Assembly (NCBI GenBank): GCA_002383415.1
Contig: DFYU01000014.1
Location: 1 to 31,900, forward strand
Source of the DNA: Geobacter sp. UBA4074
Lineage (GTDB): Bacteria; Desulfobacterota; Desulfuromonadia; Geobacterales; Pseudopelobacteraceae
DNA: 31,900 nucleotides
Reading direction: 5' to 3'
The first letter of the stretch is position 1. Each line of letters starts with the position of its first letter. The notes under the pieces are model-generated. The model saw nothing but the letters and a program-made list of their open reading frames with translations. It was not told where the DNA came from and ran no database searches. Positions 1 through 7,404 of the stretch are shown here, piece by piece. The position numbers and the translations under genes are program-made.

Positions 1-458
1 ATGATCTCCAGGTTCATCAGGGTCAGGAAGACCCAGATGGCATTTTCCACCATCTTGACATTGCGCACGGTGAACATGCTCGGTTCCGGGTTAATGCTCA
101 GAAAGACCCATGACAGCAGCAACAGCAGCATGGTGCTCAGGTAGATCGTCTGTTTGCGGCCGGTAATCTCAAAGGTACGGCAAAAGACGTAGTATTCAAG
201 AAAACCGTGGGTGATCAACATGATGGCGACGGTGCCGGTGATATAGGTAAAGGTCGCCACAGTGGGGGTATAGAAGAGCTTGTTCAGCAGGTAGAACTGG
301 CTGACCAGGATCAGGCAGAAGCCCATCGAGATACTGGTCCAGATCCGTGCGTTGCCGAGACTGAAGATAAAGCTGATCACACCGGCCAGGAGCCAGAAAA
401 CGAGCTGAATAAGGTAGAGTGTGGGAATCCCTTGCAGTTGCTCCAGCACTAGTTCCAT
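1..458 (-). CDS. Partial multi-span membrane protein (5' part only)
   Basis: An open frame on the minus strand starts at 458 (MELVLEQLQG...) and runs off the left edge, giving about 152 residues of the N-terminal part. A GGGGG ribosome-binding site at 464-468 lies 5 nt from ATG 458; the ATG at 461 is only 2 nt away, so 458 is preferred. The visible part has about four hydrophobic helices (near residues 14-34, 39-58, 66-86 and 105-125), with short charged loops, and ends on a fifth hydrophobic stretch. There is no signal peptide or recognisable family motif and I do not recognise it. It begins 31 bp after the stop of the gene ending at 490 on the same strand, so the two are probably co-transcribed from the promoter at 1504-1532. 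Function unknown; the rest of the gene lies outside the window. Confidence 0.7.
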   Translation of the reverse strand, partial: MELVLEQLQGIPTLYLIQLVFWLLAGVISFIFSLGNARIWTSISMGFCLILVSQFYLLNKLFYTPTVATFTYITGTVAIMLITHGFLEYYVFCRTFEITGRKQTIYLSTMLLLLLSWVFLSINPEPSMFTVRNVKMVENAIWVFLTLMNLEI

Positions 459-489
459 CATATCCCCCGTTGGTACAGAAACTGTAGTT

Positions 490-1449
490 CTAGGCCCGTG
501 CTTGTGTCAGTAGGGCGTTGATCTTTTCTTTCATCTCGGTGATCTTTTTGACGTTAATCAGCAGTTTGGCCGCCTTTTCCAGGGCAGCCACAAACTGTTC
601 CGAACGCTCTGGATCCTGCAGACACGTATTACCGCCTGCCGTCGTCAGTTCCTTGTCAATGATCCCGCGACCCACGGTGCCGACATACTCGACATAGACG
701 TTGCGGATCTGGTTTTCCAGATCATTGAGCAGATTGAGGGACAGCATCCGGTCTTTCTCGGCCAGCTCGCGGTTCATGCGCTCCAACTCCGCCTGCTTGC
801 GTGCCACGGCAGCATCCCAGATCTTGGCCACATTGATCACATCCAGCAAGTCGTGGGCCATCAGCTCATCTGCGCTGACGGAGGTGTACAGGTCGAGTTT
901 GGCTTTCGGGTCCTGGGCCAGTTGATGGGACTCGCCCGGCGAGGAGTCGATGTCCTGCGAGCCATCATGGAAGAAGCCCAGCGGGTTGCCTTCCTTGTAA
1001 AAAATCATGGCTGACTTTTCATCGGTGTAGATACGCAGGCAACCGTTCATCCGTTCGTTCTTGATCCGCTCCAGCAGGTTCTTGATGTCGATCAGGACCA
1101 ACTCCTGGGAGCGATAGAGCACCTCACCCTGCAGCAACGAGTTGACGCACATGGTGAGGTCCTTGGAAAGGCGATAGACGTCCATGGTGCCGGTGCCACT
1201 GTTTGCCATCTGCTCAGCCAGGGCGGTCATGGCTTCGAAGTCGCTTAATGGCTGTCCCTGTGTTGTTTTGTAAAAGGTGGTGATCAGCTTGCCTGCTTCA
1301 AAGACCAGGATGCCGGTCGCGCCGGGAAAGGTGAAACTGGCATAGCCACTGAAGCTTCCGTTGGCCAGTTTGGTGACTACATCGGTCAGCTTCAGCTTGG
1401 TGACAGCCAGATTTTCAAAAAGGGGATTGCCCTTTGGGAGCTGAAACAT
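490..1449 (-). CDS. Cytosolic protein with two DUF4388-like halves and a coiled coil
   Basis: This is a 319-residue soluble protein without a signal peptide. Two segments (about 10-75 and 118-170) share a pattern of glycine, short beta strands and a turn of the type Y-x-x-G-N/K: FSGYASF...GILVFEAGK in the first, and MNGCLRIY...AMIFYKEGN in the second. That resembles the DUF4388/PatA N-terminal-like fold found in delta-proteobacterial regulators linked to two-component or GTPase systems. Residues about 210-245 are strongly charged and heptad-like (RKQAELERMNRELAEKDRM), followed by a C-terminal helical region ending in a Lys-rich segment. The start has a clear GGAGG 7 nt upstream. It is the first gene of an apparent two-gene operon with the membrane protein to its left. 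The family assignment rests on pattern resemblance only; a sensory or scaffolding role is inference. Confidence 0.72.
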   Translation of the reverse strand: MFQLPKGNPLFENLAVTKLKLTDVVTKLANGSFSGYASFTFPGATGILVFEAGKLITTFYKTTQGQPLSDFEAMTALAEQMANSGTGTMDVYRLSKDLTMCVNSLLQGEVLYRSQELVLIDIKNLLERIKNERMNGCLRIYTDEKSAMIFYKEGNPLGFFHDGSQDIDSSPGESHQLAQDPKAKLDLYTSVSADELMAHDLLDVINVAKIWDAAVARKQAELERMNRELAEKDRMLSLNLLNDLENQIRNVYVEYVGTVGRGIIDKELTTAGGNTCLQDPERSEQFVAALEKAAKLLINVKKITEMKEKINALLTQARA

Positions 1450-1503
1450 GGAAGCGCCTCCTGCTTGGTATCAGTTGATGTTACCGTTGAGCACAACGTG
1501 GTA

Positions 1504-1532
1504 ACAATAGAGCAGCACAGCGGTGCTGTCAA
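1504..1532 (-). promoter_or_regulatory. Sigma70-type promoter for the 490-1449 gene
   Basis: On the minus strand, a perfect -35 TTGACA (1532-1527) is followed by 17 bp and TATTGT (1509-1504). The expected transcription start is near 1497, leaving a leader of roughly 48 nt to the ATG at 1449. The spacer contains the inverted repeat CAGCAC/GTGCTG, which could be an operator or chance. Confidence 0.6.
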
Positions 1533-1565
1533 AAAATATTTGGTATGGAGGAGGCGTAGCAAAGG

Positions 1566-1598
1566 CCTGCCGGGGACGGGGTAAGGGCCCCCGGCAGG
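1566..1598 (-). terminator. Hairpin after maeB
   Basis: CCTGCCGGGG (1566-1575) pairs perfectly with CCCCGGCAGG (1589-1598) around a 13-nt loop, 11 bp beyond the maeB stop. The minus-strand side carries only a short T run, so it may act as a weak intrinsic terminator or as an mRNA 3' stabiliser. Confidence 0.5.
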
Positions 1599-1609
1599 TT
1601 GGAGGGATA

Positions 1610-3868
1610 TCAGGCGCGGATTTGTTGTGCGTCGACAACGGCAATGGCGGCCATGTTGACGATTTCATTCACATCATCACCGCGTTGCAGGACGTGGACC
1701 GGTTTATTCATCCCCATCAGGATCGGTCCGATCGCCTCGGCGCCGCCCAGACGGGCCAGCAGCTTGTAGGCGATGTTGCCGGCATCCAGATCAGGGAAGA
1801 TCAGGATATTGGCCGGGGAGCTCAGTTTTGAAAACGAGTAGTGGTCGAGCAGCTCCTGTACCACGGCGGTATCGGCCTGCATCTCGCCATCCACGATCAG
1901 GTCCGGTGCCCGTTCTTTTACGATCTGGACCGCCCGGCGTACCTTTTCGGAATGGGGGTGCTGTACCGAACCGAAGTTGGAGAAGGAGAGCATCGCCACC
2001 CGCGGTTCAACACCGAATACCTTAACGTTTTCAGCTGCCAGTATGGCGGTCTCTGCCAATTCTTCCGGAGAGGGTTCGATCTCAACGGTGGTGTCAGCCA
2101 GGAAGTAGATGCCTTTCTTGAAGACCATCATATACATGCCATGCACCGAGGCAAGATTTTCACGTTTTCCAACAACCTCCAGTGCCGGTCTGATAGTGTC
2201 TGGGTAGTGGGCGTCGATGCCTGACAGCATGGCATCGGCGTCTCCCATCCGTACCATCATGGCGCCAAAATGGTTGCGGGATTTACGCCGCATGATACGG
2301 CGTGCCTCACTCTCGGTAATACCCTTGCGCTGCCGCAGGCGGTACAGTTCCTGCGAGTAGGGTTCCGTATATTTTGAGTTTTCGGTGTCGACGATCTGGA
2401 TGTCATCCAGATTGAGTCCCAGTTCGTCGATTTTGTTGCGAATCTTGATACTATTGCCGATCAGGATCGGGGAGGCGATCCCCTCATCCACCAGCAGTTG
2501 GGCCGCGCGCAGAATCTTCTCGTTGTCCCCCTCAGGGAACACGATCCGTTTCGGGTCACTTTTGGCCTTGTTGATGATCATCCGCATGATCTCTTTCGAC
2601 TTGCCCTGGGTCGATTCGAGGTGTTCGATGTATTTGGCCATGTCTGCGATCGGTTGGCGGGCAACGCCGGTGTCCATGGCTGCCTGGGCAATGGCCGGGG
2701 CCACATGCAGCAGCACCCGGGGGTCGAACGGTTTGGGGATGATGTAATCGCGACCAAAGGAAAATTTTACATTGCCGTAGGCCTTGCTGACCGAGTCGGG
2801 CACCTCTTCACGGGCCAGTTTTGCCAGGGCATGCACCGCTGCCAGCTTCATCTCTTCGTTGATGCATTTTGCCCGCACATCGAGGGCGCCGCGGAAGATG
2901 AACGGAAAGCCCAGTACGTTGTTAACCTGGTTGGGGTAGTCGGAACGGCCGGTGGCAATGATCACGTCGCCACGGGCGGCCAGCGCCTCATCCGGGGTGA
3001 TCTCCGGATCGGGATTGGCCATGGCGAAGATGATCGGGTTGGGTGCCATGCTGCGCACCATGTCAGGGGTGAAGGCCCCCTTGGCGGAGAGACCGAACAG
3101 CACGTCGGCTCCCTTGGCTGCCTCTTCCAGGGTACGGAAGGGGGTGTCGGCGGCAAACAGGGCCTTGTAGGGGTTCATGCCTTCGGTACGACCCTTGTAG
3201 ATGACCCCTTTGGTGTCGCACATGATCATGTTGTTGGGCTTTACCCCCAGCGCAATCGCCAGCTTGGCGCAGGAGTTGGCCGAGGCGCCGGCACCATTGA
3301 CCACGATCCGGATATCCTCGATCTTTTTGCCGACCAGTTTCAGGGCATTGATCAGGGCAGCCGAGGAGATAATGGCGGTGCCATGCTGGTCGTCATGAAA
3401 GACTGGAATCTGCATGGTTTTTTTCAGCTCTTCCTCGATGTAGAAACACTCCGGCGCCTTGATATCCTCCAGGTTGATGCCGCCAAAGGTCGGTTCCAGC
3501 AGCTGACAGGCCTTGATGATCTCATCCGGGTTTTCGGTGTTGAGCTCGATGTCGAAGACATCAATGTCGGCAAAACGCTTGAACAGAATCCCCTTGCCTT
3601 CCATGACCGGCTTGCTGGCCAGGGCGCCCAGGTTACCCAGGCCCAGTACGGCGGTGCCGTTGGAAATCACCGCCACCAGGTTGCCCTTGGCAGTATACTT
3701 GTAGACGTCATCGGGGTTTTTTTCGATTTCCAGGCAGGGATCGGCTACGCCGGGCGAGTAAGCCAGGGACAAATCTTCTGCGGTCAGGCAGGGCTTGGTG
3801 GAGACAACTTCGATTTTGCCCTTACGACCCATGGAATGGTATTCAAGTGCGCCTTTGGTCTTTGCCAT
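1610..3868 (-). CDS. maeB: NADP-dependent malic enzyme with C-terminal phosphotransacetylase-like domain
   Basis: The 752-residue product matches the MaeB architecture: an N-terminal malic enzyme of about 430 residues plus a PTA/PTB-like domain to the C-terminus. It converts malate to pyruvate and CO2 with NAD(P)+ in the cytosol, linking the TCA cycle to gluconeogenic and acetyl-CoA metabolism. Visible active-site elements are Tyr37 in SLAYSPGV, Lys92 in SKPVMEGKG, the metal-binding E134-D135 in LEDIKAPECF, D160 in FHDDQHGTA, and the dinucleotide-binding GAGASA at 192-197. The PTA-like half begins near residue 430 (MRMIINKAKSDPKRIVFPEG). In characterised MaeB enzymes this domain is regulatory (acetyl-CoA response) rather than a working transacetylase; that is family knowledge. 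The start has GGAGG 11 nt upstream. It is transcribed alone, divergently from the ROK kinase, with a hairpin downstream. Confidence 0.97.
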   Translation of the reverse strand: MAKTKGALEYHSMGRKGKIEVVSTKPCLTAEDLSLAYSPGVADPCLEIEKNPDDVYKYTAKGNLVAVISNGTAVLGLGNLGALASKPVMEGKGILFKRFADIDVFDIELNTENPDEIIKACQLLEPTFGGINLEDIKAPECFYIEEELKKTMQIPVFHDDQHGTAIISSAALINALKLVGKKIEDIRIVVNGAGASANSCAKLAIALGVKPNNMIMCDTKGVIYKGRTEGMNPYKALFAADTPFRTLEEAAKGADVLFGLSAKGAFTPDMVRSMAPNPIIFAMANPDPEITPDEALAARGDVIIATGRSDYPNQVNNVLGFPFIFRGALDVRAKCINEEMKLAAVHALAKLAREEVPDSVSKAYGNVKFSFGRDYIIPKPFDPRVLLHVAPAIAQAAMDTGVARQPIADMAKYIEHLESTQGKSKEIMRMIINKAKSDPKRIVFPEGDNEKILRAAQLLVDEGIASPILIGNSIKIRNKIDELGLNLDDIQIVDTENSKYTEPYSQELYRLRQRKGITESEARRIMRRKSRNHFGAMMVRMGDADAMLSGIDAHYPDTIRPALEVVGKRENLASVHGMYMMVFKKGIYFLADTTVEIEPSPEELAETAILAAENVKVFGVEPRVAMLSFSNFGSVQHPHSEKVRRAVQIVKERAPDLIVDGEMQADTAVVQELLDHYSFSKLSSPANILIFPDLDAGNIAYKLLARLGGAEAIGPILMGMNKPVHVLQRGDDVNEIVNMAAIAVVDAQQIRA

Positions 3869-3895
3869 CTGTTAGCTCGCCTCCGAAATTTAGTA

Positions 3896-3923
3896 AAGAT
3901 AAAAAACTTGTTGATTTAATCAA
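3896..3923 (-). promoter_or_regulatory. Candidate promoter of maeB
   Basis: On the minus strand, TTGATT (3923-3918) and TATCTT (3901-3896) are 16 bp apart, giving an expected start about 20 nt before the maeB ATG. The region is very AT-rich. The -10 matches consensus at 4 of 6 positions, so the call is moderate. Confidence 0.42.
3911..3923. promoter_or_regulatory. Palindrome over the maeB -35 region
   Basis: TTGATTTAATCAA is a perfect inverted repeat with 6-bp arms about one central base. It covers the candidate -35 box of maeB and could be an operator; AT-rich sequence makes chance occurrence possible. Confidence 0.3.
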
Positions 3924-4035
3924 GAAAATTGCAGGTTTATTTAATAAAACTAAAGAACACTATGCCGATCATGTCTACCCTGTCAAGAGCAATCACTTGC
4001 TGGTAAAAAAATAGTCTCATTTAGGCCTCCGATGG

Positions 4036-4064
4036 TTGCGACTCTGCTGATGCTGGATTACAAT
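4036..4064 (+). promoter_or_regulatory. Sigma70-type promoter for the ROK kinase
   Basis: TTGCGA (4036-4041) and TACAAT (4059-4064) are separated by exactly 17 bp. The expected transcription start near 4071 lies downstream of the ATG at 4032, which supports translation from GTG 4101. Confidence 0.58.
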
Positions 4065-4100
4065 TGCAGTTCACATCTGCTGGTTACGGGGAGACGTTTG

Positions 4101-5006
4101 GTGGCAGAGAAGTTACACAGCTTTATTGGTATTGATATAGGTGGCACTAATCTGCGTGGGGCTCTGATAAGCTCAGGCGGGGAGGTGTTACAGCGCTTCC
4201 GCATGCTCAGCATGATCCATGAGGGGCGAAAGCCGTTTTTGGACCGCCTGCAGCAGGGGGTGAGCGGTTTGATGGCAACGGCTGATGCCCATGATCTATC
4301 GGTTGGTGGCGTGGGGGTCGGTGTGCCGGGCCTGATCGATCGTCATGGTGTGGTCCATTCGTCGGTCAATATGCCCGCTCTGGAAGGGTTGGGGCTGCGC
4401 GAGCAGTTGGAGAGCCAGCTGAAGCTTCCGGTGCGCTGCGCCAACGATGCCAATCTGATCGCCCTGGGAGAGGCTCGGTATGGCGCGGGGCAAGGACTTG
4501 ATTCGATGATGGTCATCACCATCGGCACCGGTTTGGGAAGCGGCCTGATATTGAACCGCCGGTTGTGGGAGGGCAGCAACGGCTTTGCTGCGGAGTTCGG
4601 TCACGTGACCGTGGAACCTGAGGGCTTTCCCTGCCCCTGCGGTAACCGGGGCTGCCTGGAACAGTATGTGTCGGCCACAGCACTGCGTCGCCTGAGCGGC
4701 GGACTTGAGGCGGCCGAACTGGCGCAGTTGGCGCGGGAAGGCGATCATGATGCTCACCAGCTCTTTTGCCAGCTTGGCCGGCATCTGGGTATCGCTGTGG
4801 CCGGTCTGCTGAACGTGCTTAATCTGGATGGTATCGTGATTGGCGGTGGCGTCTCCGCCAGTTTTGACCTGTTTCAGGTGCCGCTGGTTGAGGAGTTGCA
4901 ACGGCGCACCTTTGCTCAAATCCTTGCCGGGGTGGGCGTTCGGCAGGCTGCATTGGGAGATGACGCAGGCCTGCTGGGGGCCGCGCTGCTGGTTATGGAC
5001 GCATGA
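4101..5006 (+). CDS. ROK-family sugar kinase (glucokinase-like)
   Basis: This 301-residue cytosolic kinase has all ROK signatures: the phosphate-binding DIGGTN near residue 11, the catalytic-base motif NDAN, GTGLGSG, the EFGH sequence before the zinc site, and the zinc ligands in CPCGNRGCLEQ. The family phosphorylates glucose, fructose or N-acetylated hexosamines with ATP or polyphosphate; glucokinase is the likeliest role but substrate cannot be read from sequence. I chose GTG 4101 because it has GGGGAG 7 nt upstream, begins just before the conserved FIGIDIGGTN, and lies downstream of the promoter at 4036-4064. A longer in-frame ATG at 4032 lacks a ribosome-binding site and would precede the transcription start. 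The gene is flanked by divergent maeB and the downstream lipoprotein gene. It could feed glucose into storage or central metabolism together with the nearby alpha-amylase, but this is only inference. Confidence 0.9.
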   Translation: MAEKLHSFIGIDIGGTNLRGALISSGGEVLQRFRMLSMIHEGRKPFLDRLQQGVSGLMATADAHDLSVGGVGVGVPGLIDRHGVVHSSVNMPALEGLGLREQLESQLKLPVRCANDANLIALGEARYGAGQGLDSMMVITIGTGLGSGLILNRRLWEGSNGFAAEFGHVTVEPEGFPCPCGNRGCLEQYVSATALRRLSGGLEAAELAQLAREGDHDAHQLFCQLGRHLGIAVAGLLNVLNLDGIVIGGGVSASFDLFQVPLVEELQRRTFAQILAGVGVRQAALGDDAGLLGAALLVMDA

Positions 5007-5127
5007 TCATGAGTGGTGTTTACATTCGGCTGAATGGTGATACCGTAGCTGATGTAGGCTCTGCGTCATCTGCTGCAACGTCCGGTTGCATCCGGACATG
5101 ATTTCTGGTTGTTCAAAGGAGTGTCCT

Positions 5128-6333
5128 ATGAAACGTGCATGGTTGTTTATGATGGCTGTGCTGCTGGTGGCGGCAACCGGTTGTTCCCAAAAAGTGGCCC
5201 GCTGTACAGCACCGGAGGATAACCCTGCTCACCACTATCTGCGGGGGATGGAGGCGTTGGAGGCTGGTAAGCTTGAACTGGCCATGGAAAAGTTCGATCG
5301 CGCCGTGTACTGCGATGACGAATTTTCGGCAGCCTACGGAGGCAAGGCGATGGTGGCCGCACTGCGTGCTAAGGGACTGAGCGACCCTCGCTATCGTGAC
5401 GTCGAGGCCCGTCAGGCTCGCGAGTTTCTTGAGCGGGCCGATGACCAGATCGACAATGACAACGACCGTTTCGAATTCTTGCTGGCCAGCCTGCGGGTGG
5501 CAACTGCACTGAAGGGTCAGGGATGGCTTGAGTCTGCCGAGCAGTTCTACGCCAAGGCGCTCAAGGTGCCGGTGGATGAAAAGCTGTTGCCTTATTACCA
5601 GGGCAAGGAGGCGGCCTCTTATTTCATGGGCCTGGCCTATCTTGAGGCCTATACGTTCCGCAAGGCTGAGGACAAATTCCGTGAAACCCTTGATAGCCGC
5701 AAGATGGGCAAATGGAACGCCCCGGCTGATCAGGCCTGGAAAAAGACCTCAAAGATCCTGCGGGCCCTGGGGGGGATCACGGTGGGCGATGTGGGGCGCA
5801 AGATTGCCGTTAAGGACAGCGTCTCCCGGGGGGATCTGACCGCACTGTTGGTGGACGAGCTCAAGGTTGAGCAACTGTTTGCCGGCCGCATCCCGGCCAA
5901 GTCGCAACTGGCTGCCATGAAGGCCGAATTCACCCCCGCCGATGTCCTGACCCACCCCTTCCGTGATGAGGTGCTGACCACTATGAAGTGGAAGGTGCGC
6001 GGACTGGAGCCCAAATTCGACCAGACCACCAAGGCCTACCTGTTCAAGCCGGATGATAGTGTCACCCGGGGTGAAATGGCCTTTATTCTGGAGGATGTGC
6101 TGATCAAACTGACCGGCAATGAAAAACTGGCCACTGCCTTTTTCGGACAGGATCGTTCGCCGTTCCCGGATGTGAAGGCCACCTCGCCCTACTACAACGC
6201 TGTGCTGAACATGACCAGCCGTGGTATTATGGAAGGTGATCTTTCCGGTGAATTTCGTGTCGCCGAGCCGGTGGACGGCGCCGAGGCGATCCTGGCGATC
6301 CGGATGCTGCAGCAAAAGATCAATATCTACTAG
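5128..6333 (+). CDS. Lipoprotein with TPR-like helices and SLH-type repeats
   Basis: The 401-residue product begins with a lipoprotein signal (MKRAWLFMMAVLLVAATGC), with lipidation expected at Cys19. ATG 5128 follows AAAGGAG by 6 nt; an in-frame ATG at 5086 would bury the signal peptide. Residues about 35-200 are TPR-like helix pairs (HYLRGMEALEAGKLELAMEKF; YFMGLAYLEAYTFRKAEDKF). Residues about 217-245, 272-325 and 346-400 look like S-layer-homology repeats, with SRGDLTALLVDEL, TRGEMAFILEDVL and FPDV...YYNAVLNMTSRGIMEG patterns. In Gram-positives SLH domains bind cell-wall polymers; in Gram-negatives they tend to anchor outer-membrane components to peptidoglycan or polysaccharide. The gene is 36 bp from the next one, another secreted protein, so the pair likely acts together in the envelope. 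Exact role unknown. Confidence 0.82.
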   Translation: MKRAWLFMMAVLLVAATGCSQKVARCTAPEDNPAHHYLRGMEALEAGKLELAMEKFDRAVYCDDEFSAAYGGKAMVAALRAKGLSDPRYRDVEARQAREFLERADDQIDNDNDRFEFLLASLRVATALKGQGWLESAEQFYAKALKVPVDEKLLPYYQGKEAASYFMGLAYLEAYTFRKAEDKFRETLDSRKMGKWNAPADQAWKKTSKILRALGGITVGDVGRKIAVKDSVSRGDLTALLVDELKVEQLFAGRIPAKSQLAAMKAEFTPADVLTHPFRDEVLTTMKWKVRGLEPKFDQTTKAYLFKPDDSVTRGEMAFILEDVLIKLTGNEKLATAFFGQDRSPFPDVKATSPYYNAVLNMTSRGIMEGDLSGEFRVAEPVDGAEAILAIRMLQQKINIY

Positions 6334-6369
6334 ATTGAGTGAAGACTACCGTAGCGTGAGGAGGCAGGT

Positions 6370-7275
6370 ATGAAGATGAGACTGTTGCTGATGGGGCTGG
6401 CGTTGGTGGGTATGGCAGGCATGGCCCAGGCTGAAGAGGTGGACCTTAAGTACAAGGTTGCCCGCAAATATCTGATAGAGACCAAGCAGACCATTACGGT
6501 GACGACGGAACAGGCCTTCAAGCAGGATACTATTCTGGTGATGGGTGAAGGGGTCGGTAAAAAAGGGACCAGCGGCGCCCAGAAACGTCTGACCGCCATA
6601 ACCGCCGCCAAGGTTAAGGCCCAGCGCGCCCTGGCCGAGTTGCTGCACGGCGTGGCTGTAGTCAGCGAAACCTCGGTGCTGGATTCCGAACTGGGCTCTG
6701 ACGAGATCAAGACGGTAGTGGCCGGTTTTGTGCGTGGTTCGCAAGTGGTGGTGCAGGAGTGGAACCCGGCGGAGGAGACGGCATTGGTGATCCTCAAGGT
6801 GGGGATGACCGGTCCCAAGAGTTTTGCCAGCGTGATGTATGAGAAGATTCTGACCGAGCCCAAGATTGTGCAGCAGCTCGATACGCCCGCTTTCGTCCCC
6901 CCGGTTGAGGCGCCTGTTGCTGTTGCGCCGGAGTTGCCTTACGACGGCCTGATCATTGACGCCACCGCTTACGCCTTCCGGCCGGCCCTGATCAACCGGA
7001 TCTTCAATCCCAAGGGTGAGGTGCTCTACGATCCGGCCAAGATCAGCCAGAAGGTGCTGGTGGAGCAGGGCTGCGGCGAGTACACCAACAGTGTTGACAA
7101 GGCGCGGGCTGCCCTCGGCAAGCGGGGCGTCAAGAACCCGTTGGTGGTGTCGGCCTCGGGTATCGTCAGCGCTTCAGACCTGCAGGTGTCAGATGAGACC
7201 GCGCTGCAGATCTTTGCCGCCAATCAGGCCAATGGCTTCATGGCCGATGCGCGGGTGGCCTTTGTGTTGAAGTAG
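6370..7275 (+). CDS. Secreted LPP20/FlgP-like envelope protein
   Basis: This is a 301-residue protein with a classical signal peptide (residues 1-21, cleavage after AQA) and no lipobox. Residues about 60-160 follow the LPP20-type pattern: ITAAKVKAQRALAELLHGV, then an SDEIKTVVAGFVRGSQVV element and a strand ending ALVILKVGM. After a Pro/Val-rich linker (about 170-190), residues 190-301 form a second domain, YDGLIIDATAYAFRPALI ... VSASGIVSASDLQVSDETA, a type seen in FlgT/FlgP-like delta-proteobacterial envelope proteins. The start has GAGGAGG about 6 nt upstream. It is 36 bp downstream of the SLH lipoprotein and ends just before a strong terminator, so the two form an operon. An outer-membrane or periplasmic structural role is inferred; no enzymatic motif is seen. 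The domain names rest on pattern recognition. Confidence 0.75.
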   Translation: MKMRLLLMGLALVGMAGMAQAEEVDLKYKVARKYLIETKQTITVTTEQAFKQDTILVMGEGVGKKGTSGAQKRLTAITAAKVKAQRALAELLHGVAVVSETSVLDSELGSDEIKTVVAGFVRGSQVVVQEWNPAEETALVILKVGMTGPKSFASVMYEKILTEPKIVQQLDTPAFVPPVEAPVAVAPELPYDGLIIDATAYAFRPALINRIFNPKGEVLYDPAKISQKVLVEQGCGEYTNSVDKARAALGKRGVKNPLVVSASGIVSASDLQVSDETALQIFAANQANGFMADARVAFVLK

Positions 7276-7309
7276 CTAGCGTTTCCCTTTCTTCTCAACG
7301 GTTTCAAAC

Positions 7310-7340
7310 AAGGCCCCGTGACGTCAGTTGCGGGGCTTTT
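7310..7340 (+). terminator. Intrinsic terminator after the SLH/LPP20-like pair
   Basis: GCCCCG (7313-7318) pairs with CGGGGC (7331-7336) around a 12-nt loop, extended by A/T pairs, followed by TTTT at 7337-7340. It lies 37 bp after the stop codon at 7275. Confidence 0.7.
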
Positions 7341-7347
7341 GCGTGGC

Positions 7348-7375
7348 TTGCAAAAGTTTCGGTCTGCCGTACACT
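7348..7375 (+). promoter_or_regulatory. Promoter for the DUF362/amylase/SGNH operon
   Basis: TTGCAA (7348-7353), a 16-bp spacer and TACACT (7370-7375) immediately follow the terminator and precede the ATG at 7405, giving a leader of about 22 nt. Confidence 0.5.
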
Positions 7376-7404
7376 TTTACTACGTCAGAGTTTGGGAGGT
7401 GTCC

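Noticed and set aside
2498..3919. 473-codon open frame on the plus strand opposite maeB
   Set aside because: It is the antisense shadow of a strongly conserved enzyme; its product has no domain signature, no ribosome-binding site, and is rich in residues expected from reverse-complement codons.
4032..4100. Longer N-terminus for the ROK kinase from ATG 4032
   Set aside because: The segment has no ribosome-binding site and contains the promoter at 4036-4064; GTG 4101 fits family length and Shine-Dalgarno.
5080..5097. GTCCGG-TTGCAT-CCGGAC inverted repeat as a terminator
   Set aside because: Short stem with no T run; perhaps a weak hairpin, but not enough to call.
5009..5101. 30-residue open frame between the ROK kinase and SLH lipoprotein genes
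   Set aside because: No ribosome-binding site, no conserved pattern; ends within the GTCCGG/CCGGAC inverted repeat.
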